This document shows positions 1-8,870 of a stretch of 64,000 bases of DNA, piece by piece; position 1 is the stretch's first letter, and every line of letters begins with the position of its first letter. The DNA comes from Nitrospirota bacterium. Its GTDB lineage: Bacteria; Nitrospirota; Nitrospiria; Nitrospirales; Nitrospiraceae. Under the pieces are notes generated by a model, which saw only the letters and a list, made by a program, of their open reading frames with translations, was not told the DNA's origin and did no database searches. The stretch is taken from contig JBFLWP010000007.1 in the NCBI GenBank assembly GCA_040757595.1, positions 8,203 to 72,202 of the forward strand, in the 5' to 3' direction. The translations under genes were made by a program, and so were the position numbers.

Positions 1-147
1 GTAGAAGGTGGCCACCGCGACCACCGGCAGGTTGATCTCGGGGAAGATGTCCACCACCATGTTCTGGAAGGACACCACCCCCAAGATCACCACGATCAGG
101 CTGATCGCGACCACCGCATAGGGATTGCGCAGGGCAGCTTGAATCAC
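1..147 (-). CDS. RND efflux permease, N-terminal fragment (cut by window edge)
   Basis: Only the first 49 codons are present, read leftward from a GTG at 147; an in-frame TAA lies four codons upstream, so the start is well bounded. The product begins with a short amphipathic stretch (IQAALRNPYAVVA), then a hydrophobic helix and the sequence PEINLPVVAV. This is the usual N-terminus of AcrB/CusA-type resistance-nodulation-division permeases, whose first membrane helix leads into the periplasmic porter domain. The inner-membrane pump would use the proton gradient to export a substrate that cannot be told from this fragment. It follows a PG0541-family gene on the same strand with a 52-bp gap, an arrangement known for such exporters. 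Confidence 0.8.
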   Translation of the reverse strand, partial: MIQAALRNPYAVVAISLIVVILGVVSFQNMVVDIFPEINLPVVAVATFY

Positions 148-199
148 GGAGAGGCCTTACCGCATCTCTGTTATGTCTCTGTTACGGGCCCGTTAAGCT

Positions 200-505
200 T
201 CAGATCACCTGCTCACAGGGGAGGGTGAAGACGCGGAGTGGTACCTTGGCTCCATCCTGAAGGCCCTGCAGATGATCGCGAAACGACTTCAGCTCCGCCA
301 CGACGTGCTCCGCCTCTTCGTTCCGCATGGCCGACAGGATCATGACGTTGTGCCCCGGCCAAGCCAGCGAGTCGAAGGCGTGTCCCGCTTCGCCCATCCC
401 CAGCACCTTCGGCGCTTCCGTAAACGCCCGGACGTTGAGCCCCTTGAGCAAATGCCGGATGTCCTGATCGAGCGAGCGCCGATAGATGACCATGAGCATC
501 TTCAT
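200..505 (-). CDS. PG0541-family (PII-like) transporter-associated protein
   Basis: A 101-residue cytosolic protein of the small PII-like fold family found beside RND exporters (PG0541 family). Recognisable features are the N-terminal strand KMLMVIYRRS, the central WPGHNVMILSAM and the C-terminal PLRVFTLPCEQ. Members probably sense a ligand and tune the neighbouring pump, but this is family-level inference; no ligand residues can be named. The ATG at 505 has a strong GGAGGAG ribosome-binding site. It is transcribed toward the RND permease gene and has its own promoter at 574-602, so the two likely form a transcript separable from the outer-membrane gene upstream. Confidence 0.78.
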   Translation of the reverse strand: MKMLMVIYRRSLDQDIRHLLKGLNVRAFTEAPKVLGMGEAGHAFDSLAWPGHNVMILSAMRNEEAEHVVAELKSFRDHLQGLQDGAKVPLRVFTLPCEQVI

Positions 506-573
506 GGCTGGCTCCTCCTCTGGCTTGATCAGCGGGTGGCCGTTTGGACGTAGAACGTCAATATACTTTTAAT

Positions 574-602
574 TTTGTAATCTATCGTGAACATCGTGTC
601 AA
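574..602 (-). promoter_or_regulatory. sigma-70 promoter of the PG0541/RND transcript
   Basis: On the minus strand a perfect -35 TTGACA (597-602) is followed by a 17-bp spacer and TACAAA (574-579) in an AT-rich gap. The predicted start site lies about 60 bp before the ATG at 505. Confidence 0.55.
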
Positions 603-635
603 GCGTTCGTTCCTTCCTACCGATGGGCGAGGCGC

Positions 636-1688
636 TCACCGCATCAAGACCTTGCCGGACTTGCTCCAATAATAGAAGAGGGAAAAGTTCGGGTAAAACG
701 AGTTGGTGGCATTCTGGCCGGCGAGCGTGAACAGGACGCCGCCGGCGATCAAGAAGTTCGTATCCCCAATCCGATACTGGATGGAAGGTTCTACGCCGAT
801 CACTGAAAACCCGCTCTTCTGTCCAGAGTTGATGTTGTGCCCGTCGAGACGGCTCGTGAGTCCGTGGAGGGTGACGAACTCCAGATTGTATCCGAACCCG
901 TGCTTGTCGCTCAGAATGTGTTCGAAGATCAGACGGGTATTGATCAAGTCGCCGAAATAAGATGCCTCGCCCTGAGGATTCTTCAAGCCGGGAGTGGAGT
1001 AGGTGTAGTAGACCCCGCCGCTCCACCGGTACGGCTTCAGGTTCTTCCGGAAGGCGATCCCGGTGGTCATGCTGACCTCCCCGGAGCGAGTCGAGGGAAA
1101 CCGGCCGATGGGAGAAAACCCGCCGGGCGTCTTTTCCGTTCCAAACCATTTCCCCGTGGGGAGCGAGAGCTGATTGAACCAATTGATGCTCGGCACCCAG
1201 GAATCAGGGTCCTGCACAATCGGCCGGTACTTGAGGATAATCGAGGAATCGCCAACGCCAAAGTCGTTTTTCGACCGGCCGTTCTCGTTGGACCAGAACC
1301 CCCCTATTGACGTCTGCCCGACCAGTTCCAGGTGATCGGTGACGCCATAGGCGCTTTGGATGAAGGGGGACTGAACGCTGTACAGGTGAAGGGGGCCACG
1401 ATTGGGGTCCGTCGCAAGACGGAACTGGTTGCCGAAACTGCTCTCACCGATCTGCGAGAAGATCAAAGGGCGGATGTACCACTGGCCCTTGGGCTGAATG
1501 TCCGGGGATGAAATCAGCATCGGACCGTGCGACAGCGGATTCCAGCTCTTCCGGTACTTCTTGATCTCCTCTTCCGTGGGGACCCAGTGAACCGTCGCCG
1601 CCCAATCCAGCACGTCCTCAGCCGCGCCCGCCGCCGAAACGAGCGAGGCGACCGATACGATGGACAACAGCAGGACGCGCCACTTCAC
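636..1688 (-). CDS. Secreted outer-membrane beta-barrel (phenol-degradation MetA-like family)
   Basis: A 350-residue exported protein. A signal peptide (MKWRVLLLSIVSVASL...) ends near AGAAE. The mature part consists of alternating polar/aromatic strands and ends in an aromatic-rich segment (NFSLFYYWSKSGK), as in outer-membrane barrels of the 'putative MetA-pathway of phenol degradation' type. It could be a porin or channel partner for the adjacent RND exporter; that link is positional only. The GTG at 1688 is preferred to the one at 1697, because GAGGTGA sits at proper spacing before it. A separate promoter follows in the 130-bp gap before the PG0541-family gene. Confidence 0.72.
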   Translation of the reverse strand: MKWRVLLLSIVSVASLVSAAGAAEDVLDWAATVHWVPTEEEIKKYRKSWNPLSHGPMLISSPDIQPKGQWYIRPLIFSQIGESSFGNQFRLATDPNRGPLHLYSVQSPFIQSAYGVTDHLELVGQTSIGGFWSNENGRSKNDFGVGDSSIILKYRPIVQDPDSWVPSINWFNQLSLPTGKWFGTEKTPGGFSPIGRFPSTRSGEVSMTTGIAFRKNLKPYRWSGGVYYTYSTPGLKNPQGEASYFGDLINTRLIFEHILSDKHGFGYNLEFVTLHGLTSRLDGHNINSGQKSGFSVIGVEPSIQYRIGDTNFLIAGGVLFTLAGQNATNSFYPNFSLFYYWSKSGKVLMR

Positions 1689-1857
1689 GGTTCTCACCTC
1701 GAACGTGGCATCTCAGCGGAACGTCGCAAAGGATCGGCCCTAGGGTAGCACCTAGCGTACAATTAGGGAAGAGTCCTAAGATGCAACTTAAAAATACGCA
1801 CCTGGGGTTTCATTCTCTGGACAACGCGGAGCTAAAGAGAGAGAATGGAGGACAGCC

Positions 1858-3054
1858 ATGACTCCTCTCGTCGTTTTGCAAGGCCTGAACCGCCATCGTG
1901 AGCGCCAGATGAAAGTCGGCTTGTGGCTTTCCCCCGCCCTGGCCCTGTCTGCCTGTGTTGGAATTGCCCCCCCCGCGCACCTGTTGACCGACGTGGTGGA
2001 GATCAAGGCCGGCGAACGCCACACCTGCGCCCTGACCTCGGCCGGCGGCGTGAAGTGCTGGGGGTTCAACCACGACGGGCAGTTGGGCGATGGGCGGGGG
2101 GAGGACCGCAGCCTACCCGCTGATGTGGCGGGCCTGACCAGCGGCGCGAAGGCCATTACCGCTGGCTGGCGCCATAGCTGCGCCATCACGTCGGCGGGAG
2201 GGATCATGTGCTGGGGAAACAACCACGATGGTCAGGTCGGCGATGGGAGCCAGACTGACCGCAACACCCCGCAGGACGTGGTGGGACTCCTGACGCGGGT
2301 CACCGCGATCGTGGCCGGGGAACGGCACACCTGCGCCCTGACCACGAACGGAGGCGTGAAGTGCTGGGGAAACAACCACGACGGCCAGTTGGGCGATGGC
2401 ACCAGGACGGATCGGGTGACCCCGGTGGACGTGAAAGGGTTGACGAGCGGCGTCACGGCGATCACGGCCGCATGGCGGCACACCTGCGCCTTGACCACCG
2501 CGGGGGGCGTGAAGTGCTGGGGAAACAACCACGACGGGCAATTGGGCAACGGGACGCACAACGACAGCCCCGCTCCCGTGGATGTCGTAGGACTGACGAG
2601 CGGAGTCGCCGCGATTTCGGCTCGATGGCGGCACACCTGCGCCATCACGAGCGCGGGCGGCGTCAAGTGCTGGGGGGGCAATCACGACGGCGCGGTGGGC
2701 GACGGCACCAGGACGGATCGCCCCGCGCCGGTTGACGTTGCGGGGTTGGCGAGCGGCGCCAAGGCCATAGCGAGCGGGTGGCGGCACGTCTGCGTCCTGA
2801 TGACCGACGGCAACGCGAAATGCTGGGGGAGCAACCACGAAGGACAGTTAGGCGACGGGACGGGCACGGATCAGAAGCGCCCGGTTGACGTCTTGCAAGT
2901 CCCGGGCGAGATCGTCGCCATTACCGCCGGAGGGCAACACACCTGCGCGTTGACCCGCGGCTCCGTCACTTGCTGGGGAGAGAACGAGGACGGCCAGCTA
3001 GGCGATGGGACCTTCAAGAATACCCTCGCGGCCAAGGCGGAATCGGGCGGCTGA
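1858..3054 (+). CDS. RCC1-repeat beta-propeller lipoprotein
   Basis: A 398-residue protein with seven RCC1-type repeats of about 52 residues between roughly residues 50 and 395, each carrying a variant of HTCAL-x5-VKCWG-x-NHDGQLGDG. Seven repeats fit one complete seven-bladed propeller. Each blade has a Cys pair about 10 residues apart, suggesting disulfides outside the cytoplasm. The N-terminus has a basic region, a hydrophobic core and a lipobox (LSAC), so it is probably lipid-anchored. The ATG at 1858 has GGAGG six bases upstream; the ATG at 1909 would give a shorter signal peptide but lacks a good ribosome-binding site. Function is unknown; RCC1 propellers usually bind proteins. It is divergent from the outer-membrane barrel gene. 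Confidence 0.8.
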   Translation: MTPLVVLQGLNRHRERQMKVGLWLSPALALSACVGIAPPAHLLTDVVEIKAGERHTCALTSAGGVKCWGFNHDGQLGDGRGEDRSLPADVAGLTSGAKAITAGWRHSCAITSAGGIMCWGNNHDGQVGDGSQTDRNTPQDVVGLLTRVTAIVAGERHTCALTTNGGVKCWGNNHDGQLGDGTRTDRVTPVDVKGLTSGVTAITAAWRHTCALTTAGGVKCWGNNHDGQLGNGTHNDSPAPVDVVGLTSGVAAISARWRHTCAITSAGGVKCWGGNHDGAVGDGTRTDRPAPVDVAGLASGAKAIASGWRHVCVLMTDGNAKCWGSNHEGQLGDGTGTDQKRPVDVLQVPGEIVAITAGGQHTCALTRGSVTCWGENEDGQLGDGTFKNTLAAKAESGG

Positions 3055-3064
3055 CTGAGAGCGC

Positions 3065-3092
3065 GGGCGGAGCCGACCATGTGGATCCGCCC
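3065..3092. repeat. Hairpin between convergent genes
   Basis: Perfect 7-bp inverted repeat GGGCGGA/TCCGCCC with a 14-base loop, placed between the convergent ends of the RCC1 lipoprotein and DUF3365 genes. There is no U-tract, so a role as terminator is uncertain. Confidence 0.35.
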
Positions 3093-3112
3093 TGCGAATC
3101 CGCTCAAAGGGA

Positions 3113-3664
3113 TCATTTCGCGTTCAATCGGACCACGATCGCGCCCATCAAGTCGCCCTGCCGGAAATCCTTCTTTGGACTGCCCGGATGATGATTGTGG
3201 CAGTCCGCGCAGGCCTGGACGATGGCATAGTCCGCCGCCACGCCCTTAACCTGATTCCCGTCCATGAAAGTCAGGACTTTGATCTCGGGATTGGCCATCA
3301 TCTTCTGCAAGGCGTCGGCTTCCGCCTTGGTCTTCGGGAGGTTGGACTTGTAAATCGGCGTGAGACCGATGAGCCCAAGGTCGAAATTCTTGATCTCCGC
3401 GCCAGCCGCCTTCACGAATTGAGCGGGCAACATGATCCCGTGCGCCTCAGTCGCCCAGTTTTCGGTGGGCTTGACTCCGACCTTGTCGGCCTGCTCGACA
3501 ATGGTCTTGGAATAGACCGTGCGAAAGGCCTGCGCCGTCTCCAGTATATACTTGACCGTCGTCTCCTGGGGCGTGTCGGCCCCGGGAACGAGCGGCGCAG
3601 CGAGGCTCATGACCAGCAGTAGAACCGCAAAAAACATTCCTCCAACCCAACCCCGCCACTTCAT
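3113..3664 (-). CDS. DUF3365 (Tll0287-like) c-type haem protein
   Basis: A 183-residue exported protein with an N-terminal signal/anchor segment (residues 7-28) and one haem-binding motif C152-A-D-C155-H156 near the C-terminus, within ACADCHNHHPGSPK. The residues before it (NWATEAHGIMLPAQFVKAA, then LTPIYKSNLP) are typical of DUF3365, a PAS-like periplasmic haem sensor or redox domain. No histidine-kinase part is attached, so this is a stand-alone version that could sense redox state or carry electrons. The ATG at 3664 is chosen because GGGAGGT lies directly upstream; reading frames extend further 5' but have no initiation signal. Confidence 0.8.
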   Translation of the reverse strand: MKWRGWVGGMFFAVLLLVMSLAAPLVPGADTPQETTVKYILETAQAFRTVYSKTIVEQADKVGVKPTENWATEAHGIMLPAQFVKAAGAEIKNFDLGLIGLTPIYKSNLPKTKAEADALQKMMANPEIKVLTFMDGNQVKGVAADYAIVQACADCHNHHPGSPKKDFRQGDLMGAIVVRLNAK

Positions 3665-3713
3665 ACCGACCTCCCGGGTTGAGGTTTGATCAGATTGGGC
3701 GTCACGGACAATT

Positions 3714-3742
3714 TGGTTACTCTCCTCTTGGTGGATTGTCAA
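3714..3742 (-). promoter_or_regulatory. Possible promoter of the DUF3365 gene
   Basis: A perfect -35 TTGACA on the minus strand (3737-3742) with a poor -10 (TAACCA, 3714-3719) after 17 bp. The short palindrome TCACC-GA-GGTGA lies just upstream and could be an operator. Confidence 0.35.
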
Positions 3743-3828
3743 GGCACCTTCTTTCACCGAGGTGACAAGGAGCTGTAAACGGGAAGGCGGCGGATCGAAT
3801 GCGCCGCGCCGGTTGCAAGCTTGGGCCG

Positions 3829-6800
3829 CTACGCCTGCGCGACTGCTTCGTAAACCGGCCGCACGTCCGGCAGGGGTTCCCAGCGGAGGACGGCGAGGGA
3901 GTCCTCCACGTAGGCGGGGGTGCGCATCCCGTTCAGGACGCAACTGACGCCCGGCGTCGAGGTGAGGATCCAGAGATTCTTCCGGGACAGACTCTCACTC
4001 CGTCGGAGCTCGGGCAGGAGCGGGTCAATGAGCCGGGCCACCGCTTCGGTCTTCTCCCGGCTCTTGACCGTGGCCTCACGCCGTAACTCTCCGAGGAGCG
4101 CGAGCAGCTCGGGGAGGTACCGTTCCCGCCAGTCGTGCCACTTCTCTCCCGAATCGCCGCTGAAGTGCTGCGTCAGGGCGCGGAGGACCTGGTTGACGTG
4201 GGGGGCGATCATCTGGGCTTCAACCTGGTTCCAATGTTCCAGGCTTTGCACGAGCGGTCTGAGCCGGGGCAATTCCTCCGCCCAGGCGAAGTAATCGCGG
4301 GGCGGAAGGCCCTGGCCCGGGTGCGGGACCAGCGGGGCGATGTCATTGCGATACTCACGCTCCAAGGCCGCCACCTTGTCCCGCTGCACGTCGAAGGGGA
4401 CGACCTGCGGCTCGAGCGGCAGGTCCGCCAGGCGGACCATCATCCCCTGTCCGCCCCGCTTCGGCTGCATCGCATTGAGGGGCCGGTTCACGAGCACCGC
4501 CACCCCCTCCGACTTGGCCAGCTCCAACAGGGTCTGACTCTGATCCCGTCCCGTGTTGGGCGTCAGGCACGCGCCGGACTCGAACAGGTTCATCGGACAT
4601 TGCAGCACCGCGAAATGGTGGGTGTCGCTGCCGGCCGTGGCCGCCGCCCTCCGCGCCGCCTCGAGCATGAGCGACAGGGACGTGGCTTCCGGGTCGTGAG
4701 GCTCGGCCGTGCTGGTATTGGAGGAGACGCCGTACCAGCGGAGGCGGCCGGCTTGGACCTGGGACTCGAAGAAGACAAAGGCCGCTTCCAGCCTGGCGTA
4801 GAACTGGTCCCGCAGACGCGCCAGATCGCCGCCGCGCCGCTTGGCGTCCGAGAGGAAATATTCGGGATTGTGAAGGAGGCAGACATCCAGCGTCTGAAGA
4901 CCCAGCCGGTCCAATGAAAGGGCCAGTTGATCGGCCAGGAACTCCGGATGCACGCAGTGCCAGGCGCCCTCCGCATACTTCACCATCTCCGGGTAGGAAC
5001 GTCCCGCCTTCTCGCGCGCCTCGGCTTGCTTGAGATTCTGCCCCTGCACGTAGCCGATCTTGGAGACGACGATGACTTCCTCGCGCTTCAGCTCTCCGGA
5101 CCGGACAAGCTCCGCCAGCACGGCGCCGACCAGCCGCTCGCTGTCCCCGTCGCCATAGTTGGTGGAGGTGTCAATGAGGCTGCAGCCCTCGCGCAGGGCC
5201 TTGACCAACGCCTGCCTGTGCTCCGGCTCCTCCAGACCCACCCGGTAGCAACCGAAGCCGAGACGGCTGGTCGTGAGCCCGGTCGAGCCGAGCGGGCCAA
5301 ACCCCAAGGCTGCGCTCGGCGGCGCATCGGGCCGGTTGACGAAGCGAACCGCATAGGCGGCGGTCCCGCCGGTCGTGGCTTGACCGGAGAGACGGGAGCC
5401 TTGCAACGTCTTCGGCGTTCCCCCCTGATCCTTGGCCGATTCCTTGAGCCCTTCTGCCACCGCATTCGGATCGGTGATCGGGGCCTGGCAGGAAAAATTC
5501 CGGCAGACGTAGAGGGCCGGCGCTCCCTTGACGAGCTCCTTGCCGAGCAGCAGGGGATGGTCCGTCTTCGGACCGGCTGGATCGTGATGGGCGATGATCC
5601 GGTTCGGAAGGTACAGGCGGCCGACCGAGCGGCAGAGCGCCTCATAGCGCGGCTCGCCGGGCCTGCCGACGAAGGCCAGTTCCACCGGTCCGCGCAGGAG
5701 CAGGTCTACGACGATGAGGCTCTTGGTAAAAGCGCGGGGATATCTGGATATCTGCCGGCCGTAGGCCCGGACCGCCTTGGCCGACGCTTCCCGGAAATCC
5801 TCGCGGCCATAGTGGAACGAGAGCCGGGCGAGCACCGAGGCGGCCACCGCGTTGCCGCTCGGGGCGGCGCCGTCCGGTCCTTCCCGGCTGCGCAGGATGA
5901 GCGTCTCGTGGTCTGCGGCGGTGGTGAAAAACCCTCCGTTGGCCTCGTCGGCAAAATCCGCCGTGATCCGCTCCGCCAGACGGACGGCTTCGCGCAGATA
6001 GCGTTCCGAGCCTCCCGCCTCGTAGAGCTCCACCAGCCCCTCGGCGAGAAAGGCATAGTCCTCCAGACAGGCGAGGAGATGCGCCTTGCCGGCTCGATAG
6101 GTCCGGTAGAGCCCTCCGTCCGGACGACAGAGGGTGCACAGGAGGAAATCCGCCGCCCGTTCCGCCGCAAGCCGGTACCGAGGTTCTCCCAGGACCCTGG
6201 CTCCTTCCGCCATCGCCCGGATCATGAGGCCGTTCCAGCCGGTGAGGATCTTGTCGTCCAGCCCCGGCGGAACCCGCTTCCTTCTCGCTCCGTAGACCTT
6301 CAGTCGAGCCGACTCGATCGAGCGGTGGAGCTCCTCCGGCGCGACGCCCAGATCCTTGGCGACTTCTTCCAACGGACGGGGCGTGTTGGGGATGTTCTTG
6401 TGTTCCCAGTTGCCGCCCGGCGTGATGTCGTAGTAGGCACAGAAGCGCCGGGCCTCCTCCTCGTTCCCGAGCGCCTCGCCGATCTCCTCCGGCGTCCAGA
6501 CGAAGAATTTGCCTTCCACCCCTTCGGAGTCTGCGTCGGTGGCTGAGTAGAAGCCTCCCTCGGGGGAGGTCATCTCCCGCAGGATATAGTCGAGCGTCTC
6601 AACGGCGATCCGCCGGTAGGTGGTCTCGCCGGTGACCTGATAGGCCTCCAGATAGACGTGGGCCAGAAGCGCGTTGTCGTAGAGCATCTTCTCGAAGTGG
6701 GGAACCAGCCACCGGTCGTCCGTGGCATAGCGGGCGAAGCCTCCGCCGATCTGGTCATACATCCCGCCGGCCGCCATTCCGTCCAGGGTCTTCCGCACCA

Positions 6801-7503
6801 TCAGGAGGGTCTGCCCGTCCCCCGTCCGGGCATGGCGACGGAGAAGGAACGACAGGCCGGTCGCGGGCGGAAATTTTGGCGCCTGGCCGAACCCGCCGTA
6901 CCGGGAATCGAAGTCTTCAGCGAACTGGGCGACCGCTGCGTCCAGCTCCTCTTCGCCCACCGCCAGAGGCGAGCCGACCTGCATGGACTGGCGCAGACGG
7001 GCGGTCACGCTCGCCGCCTGCTGCCTGAGTCCGTCCTGATCCCTGCGCCACCACTCGGCGATCTGCTGGAGCACGGTGGGGAAGCCGGGCCGGCCCCACC
7101 GGTCGGTGGGGGGGAAGTAGGTGCCGGCGAAGATCGGCTCCTGTTCGGGCGTGAGAAAGACCGTCATGGGCCAGCCCCCCTGGCCGTGGTTGAGCTGGAG
7201 GGTGGCCTGCATGTAGATCTCGTCCAGGTCGGGCCGCTCCTCCCGGTCCACCTTGACGCAGACGAAGCGCGCGTTCATGAGCGAGGCGATCCGCTCGTCC
7301 TCGAAGGACTCGCGTTCCATGACGTGGCACCAGTGGCAGGCCGAATAGCCGATGGAGAGGAGGATCGGCCGGTTGAGTTCCTTGGCGCGGCGCAGCGCCT
7401 CCTCCCCCCAGGGATACCAGTCCACGGGGTTGTAGGCATGCTGCAAGAGGTAGGGGCTGGTCTCGTGAATCAGCCGGTTGGGCGCGCGCTGCTCGTTCGA
7501 CAT
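3829..7503 (-). CDS. DUF255 thioredoxin-like/glycosidase-fold protein fused to an aldo/keto reductase
   Basis: A 1224-residue fusion. Residues 1 to about 170 form the DUF255 thioredoxin-like domain with the redox motif C56-H-W-C59 ([14 protein letters not shown]). Residues of about 180-700 are the six-hairpin (alpha/alpha-barrel) part typical of YyaL/SPATA20 proteins, ending with [11 protein letters not shown]. From about residue 730 a full aldo/keto reductase begins ([19 protein letters not shown]) with all four catalytic positions visible: Asp and Tyr in [13 protein letters not shown], Lys in VVSKIGY and His in LLHNPEY. DUF255 proteins are normally about 600-700 residues and stand alone. 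No stop or frame break appears at the junction. The ATG at 7503 precedes the conserved [15 protein letters not shown]. Cytosolic; substrate unknown. A c-type cytochrome gene lies upstream on the same strand. Confidence 0.85.
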   Translation of the reverse strand: MSNEQRAPNRLIHETSPYLLQHAYNPVDWYPWGEEALRRAKELNRPILLSIGYSACHWCHVMERESFEDERIASLMNARFVCVKVDREERPDLDEIYMQATLQLNHGQGGWPMTVFLTPEQEPIFAGTYFPPTDRWGRPGFPTVLQQIAEWWRRDQDGLRQQAASVTARLRQSMQVGSPLAVGEEELDAAVAQFAEDFDSRYGGFGQAPKFPPATGLSFLLRRHARTGDGQTLLMVRKTLDGMAAGGMYDQIGGGFARYATDDRWLVPHFEKMLYDNALLAHVYLEAYQVTGETTYRRIAVETLDYILREMTSPEGGFYSATDADSEGVEGKFFVWTPEEIGEALGNEEEARRFCAYYDITPGGNWEHKNIPNTPRPLEEVAKDLGVAPEELHRSIESARLKVYGARRKRVPPGLDDKILTGWNGLMIRAMAEGARVLGEPRYRLAAERAADFLLCTLCRPDGGLYRTYRAGKAHLLACLEDYAFLAEGLVELYEAGGSERYLREAVRLAERITADFADEANGGFFTTAADHETLILRSREGPDGAAPSGNAVAASVLARLSFHYGREDFREASAKAVRAYGRQISRYPRAFTKSLIVVDLLLRGPVELAFVGRPGEPRYEALCRSVGRLYLPNRIIAHHDPAGPKTDHPLLLGKELVKGAPALYVCRNFSCQAPITDPNAVAEGLKESAKDQGGTPKTLQGSRLSGQATTGGTAAYAVRFVNRPDAPPSAALGFGPLGSTGLTTSRLGFGCYRVGLEEPEHRQALVKALREGCSLIDTSTNYGDGDSERLVGAVLAELVRSGELKREEVIVVSKIGYVQGQNLKQAEAREKAGRSYPEMVKYAEGAWHCVHPEFLADQLALSLDRLGLQTLDVCLLHNPEYFLSDAKRRGGDLARLRDQFYARLEAAFVFFESQVQAGRLRWYGVSSNTSTAEPHDPEATSLSLMLEAARRAAATAGSDTHHFAVLQCPMNLFESGACLTPNTGRDQSQTLLELAKSEGVAVLVNRPLNAMQPKRGGQGMMVRLADLPLEPQVVPFDVQRDKVAALEREYRNDIAPLVPHPGQGLPPRDYFAWAEELPRLRPLVQSLEHWNQVEAQMIAPHVNQVLRALTQHFSGDSGEKWHDWRERYLPELLALLGELRREATVKSREKTEAVARLIDPLLPELRRSESLSRKNLWILTSTPGVSCVLNGMRTPAYVEDSLAVLRWEPLPDVRPVYEAVAQA

Positions 7504-7550
7504 GCGGCCACCGTACCATCCGGTGAAAGGGCCGGTCAACCGCAGTCAGT

Positions 7551-7585
7551 TTCACGCTTCACGAGCGACGAGTGACGGGCGACGC
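7551..7585. repeat. Inverted heptad array R1
   Basis: Five contiguous 7-bp units: TTCACGC, TTCACGA, then, in inverted orientation, GCGACGA, GTGACGG, GCGACGC. It lies in the gap between the cytochrome c gene, whose stop is 6 bp away at 7592, and the DUF255 fusion gene. Confidence 0.7.
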
Positions 7586-7591
7586 CCCCGG

Positions 7592-8086
7592 TTACTGCGA
7601 ACTGCCCAGGCTTAACTCGTAGAGGAGGACCTTCCATCCATCCTCTTCGCTCAGGAACTGGCCGACGATGGGCAGCATGCCGGTCCCCGGCACCTTGCCG
7701 GACTGGCCCAGGCTGCCGTTCTTCAGCACCCACATGAGCTCGCCGGGAGTCCGTAGGGTCCTGAACTTCGGGTTCGTGAAGTTGCGGGGCTGGATCGGGA
7801 GCACCTTGGCGGCGCCTCCGTTGCCCTTGCCCTCCGGCCCGTGACATTGGAAGCAGGTCCCCCGGCCCAAGAAGATTGCCTTGCCCTCCGCGAGGATTTC
7901 CGGAGTCGGCTGGAACGGGGGCTTCAGCGCCTTGGCCTCGGCCAATTCGGCGGCCGGCACCCGCGGAACCCGGATGTCGAACTCACCGCCCGCCTGGCCG
8001 TAGCCGGACGGATCGGCCGCCAGGCACCAGCCGGCCGCCAGCGTGAGCGTCATTCCACAGACCGCCATGAGAACCTTCCGCGTCAT
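7592..8086 (-). CDS. Periplasmic cytochrome c (class I, mono-haem)
   Basis: A 164-residue exported protein with a signal peptide (residues 1-24, ending CLAAD), one haem site C78-F-Q-C81-H82 followed by GPEGKGNGGAA, and a probable distal ligand Met137 in GTGMLPI. This is the usual small class I layout, giving a soluble periplasmic electron carrier; partner and potential are not evident. The ATG at 8086 has GGAGGG seven bases upstream; an upstream extension of the frame has no initiation signal and would bury the signal peptide. It is followed by the DUF255 fusion gene, separated by heptad array R1. Confidence 0.85.
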   Translation of the reverse strand: MTRKVLMAVCGMTLTLAAGWCLAADPSGYGQAGGEFDIRVPRVPAAELAEAKALKPPFQPTPEILAEGKAIFLGRGTCFQCHGPEGKGNGGAAKVLPIQPRNFTNPKFRTLRTPGELMWVLKNGSLGQSGKVPGTGMLPIVGQFLSEEDGWKVLLYELSLGSSQ

Positions 8087-8192
8087 GATCCCTCCACAGA
8101 AAAGTCGTGAGCCTCGGCCGAAAAAACCGCTGGAGTCTAGCACAGGGCCGGCGGCCGGGCAACGGTGCATCTCCTGCCGGCGCGGGCGATTG

Positions 8193-8201
8193 TGTTACAA
8201 T
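8193..8201 (+). promoter_or_regulatory. Possible extended -10 promoter of the J-domain gene
   Basis: TGT directly precedes TACAAT (8196-8201), about 38 bp before the ATG at 8240. No good -35 is visible, as allowed for extended -10 promoters. Confidence 0.3.
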
Positions 8202-8239
8202 GCGCCCGCGCCTCGCAGAGCGGACGGCAAGGGAAGGGC

Positions 8240-8848
8240 ATGCCCTTTGATGCGAACAGGCTGGCGAAGTACCGGGCGGGGATGCGCCGCCGGATCGAAG
8301 ACCTCAGGCGACGCACCGAGGACAGCCTGGACTTCGCGATGGACCACATGATGCTGGAGCGGGTGGACTCCTATTTCCGGATCGAGGAAGGGCTGGGCGA
8401 GATCGACCGGATGCTCCCGCTGATCGAGGAGGAGCTGGTCGCCGTTCAGGACCAGTCCGGCGCCCTCCGGCTGGAGTCGCGTCTGGAGTTCATCGAGGAC
8501 CGGCTCGAGGAGTTCGACAGCGAGATCCGCCAGCGGCCCAGGCGCCGCCGCCGGCGGATCAACTTCTCCGACTTTTTCAAGGCCGCCGGCGGGGGAGGGA
8601 CGGGCGCCGACGGCCCCCGCGGCGAGATCACCAGCCCGACCGAGGCCTTCGCCGCCCTCGGGTTGGAGTACGGCAGCCCGATGCGGGCGGTCACGACCGC
8701 TTTCCGGCAGCGCGCCAAGGACCTCCATCCGGACGTCCGCAAGGGCGACCGGAGCGCCGAGCCGGAGCTGCGCCGCATCATCGAGGCCTATCAATACCTC
8801 AAGGAGTACTGGAGCGCCACCCTGACCGAGCCGCCCCGGGAGAGCTGA
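8240..8848 (+). CDS. J-domain (DnaJ-like) protein
   Basis: A 202-residue cytosolic protein. The N-terminal 100 residues are charged and probably alpha-helical/coiled-coil (RRRIEDLRRRTEDSLDFAMD), followed by a basic linker (RPRRRRRRINFSDFF). The C-terminal 70 residues form a J domain: EAFAALGLEYGSPMRAVTTAF, the diagnostic LHPDV and a final helix ending IIEAYQYLKEYW. J domains stimulate Hsp70 ATPase. Having the J domain at the C-terminus is unlike DnaJ itself and suggests a specialised co-chaperone with an unknown client. GGGAAGGG precedes the ATG at 8240. The gene is followed 22 bp later by rnd. Confidence 0.8.
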   Translation: MPFDANRLAKYRAGMRRRIEDLRRRTEDSLDFAMDHMMLERVDSYFRIEEGLGEIDRMLPLIEEELVAVQDQSGALRLESRLEFIEDRLEEFDSEIRQRPRRRRRRINFSDFFKAAGGGGTGADGPRGEITSPTEAFAALGLEYGSPMRAVTTAFRQRAKDLHPDVRKGDRSAEPELRRIIEAYQYLKEYWSATLTEPPRES

Positions 8849-8870
8849 ACTTGGCAGGCTCCAACCTCTC

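Noticed and set aside
2005-3050. Repeats in the RCC1 gene as a possible CRISPR array
   Set aside because: They are in-frame protein repeats of about 156 bp with no spacer structure.
4927-6546. 539-codon plus-strand frame inside the DUF255 fusion gene
   Set aside because: Antisense to conserved domains with catalytic residues; no ribosome-binding site and no recognisable product.
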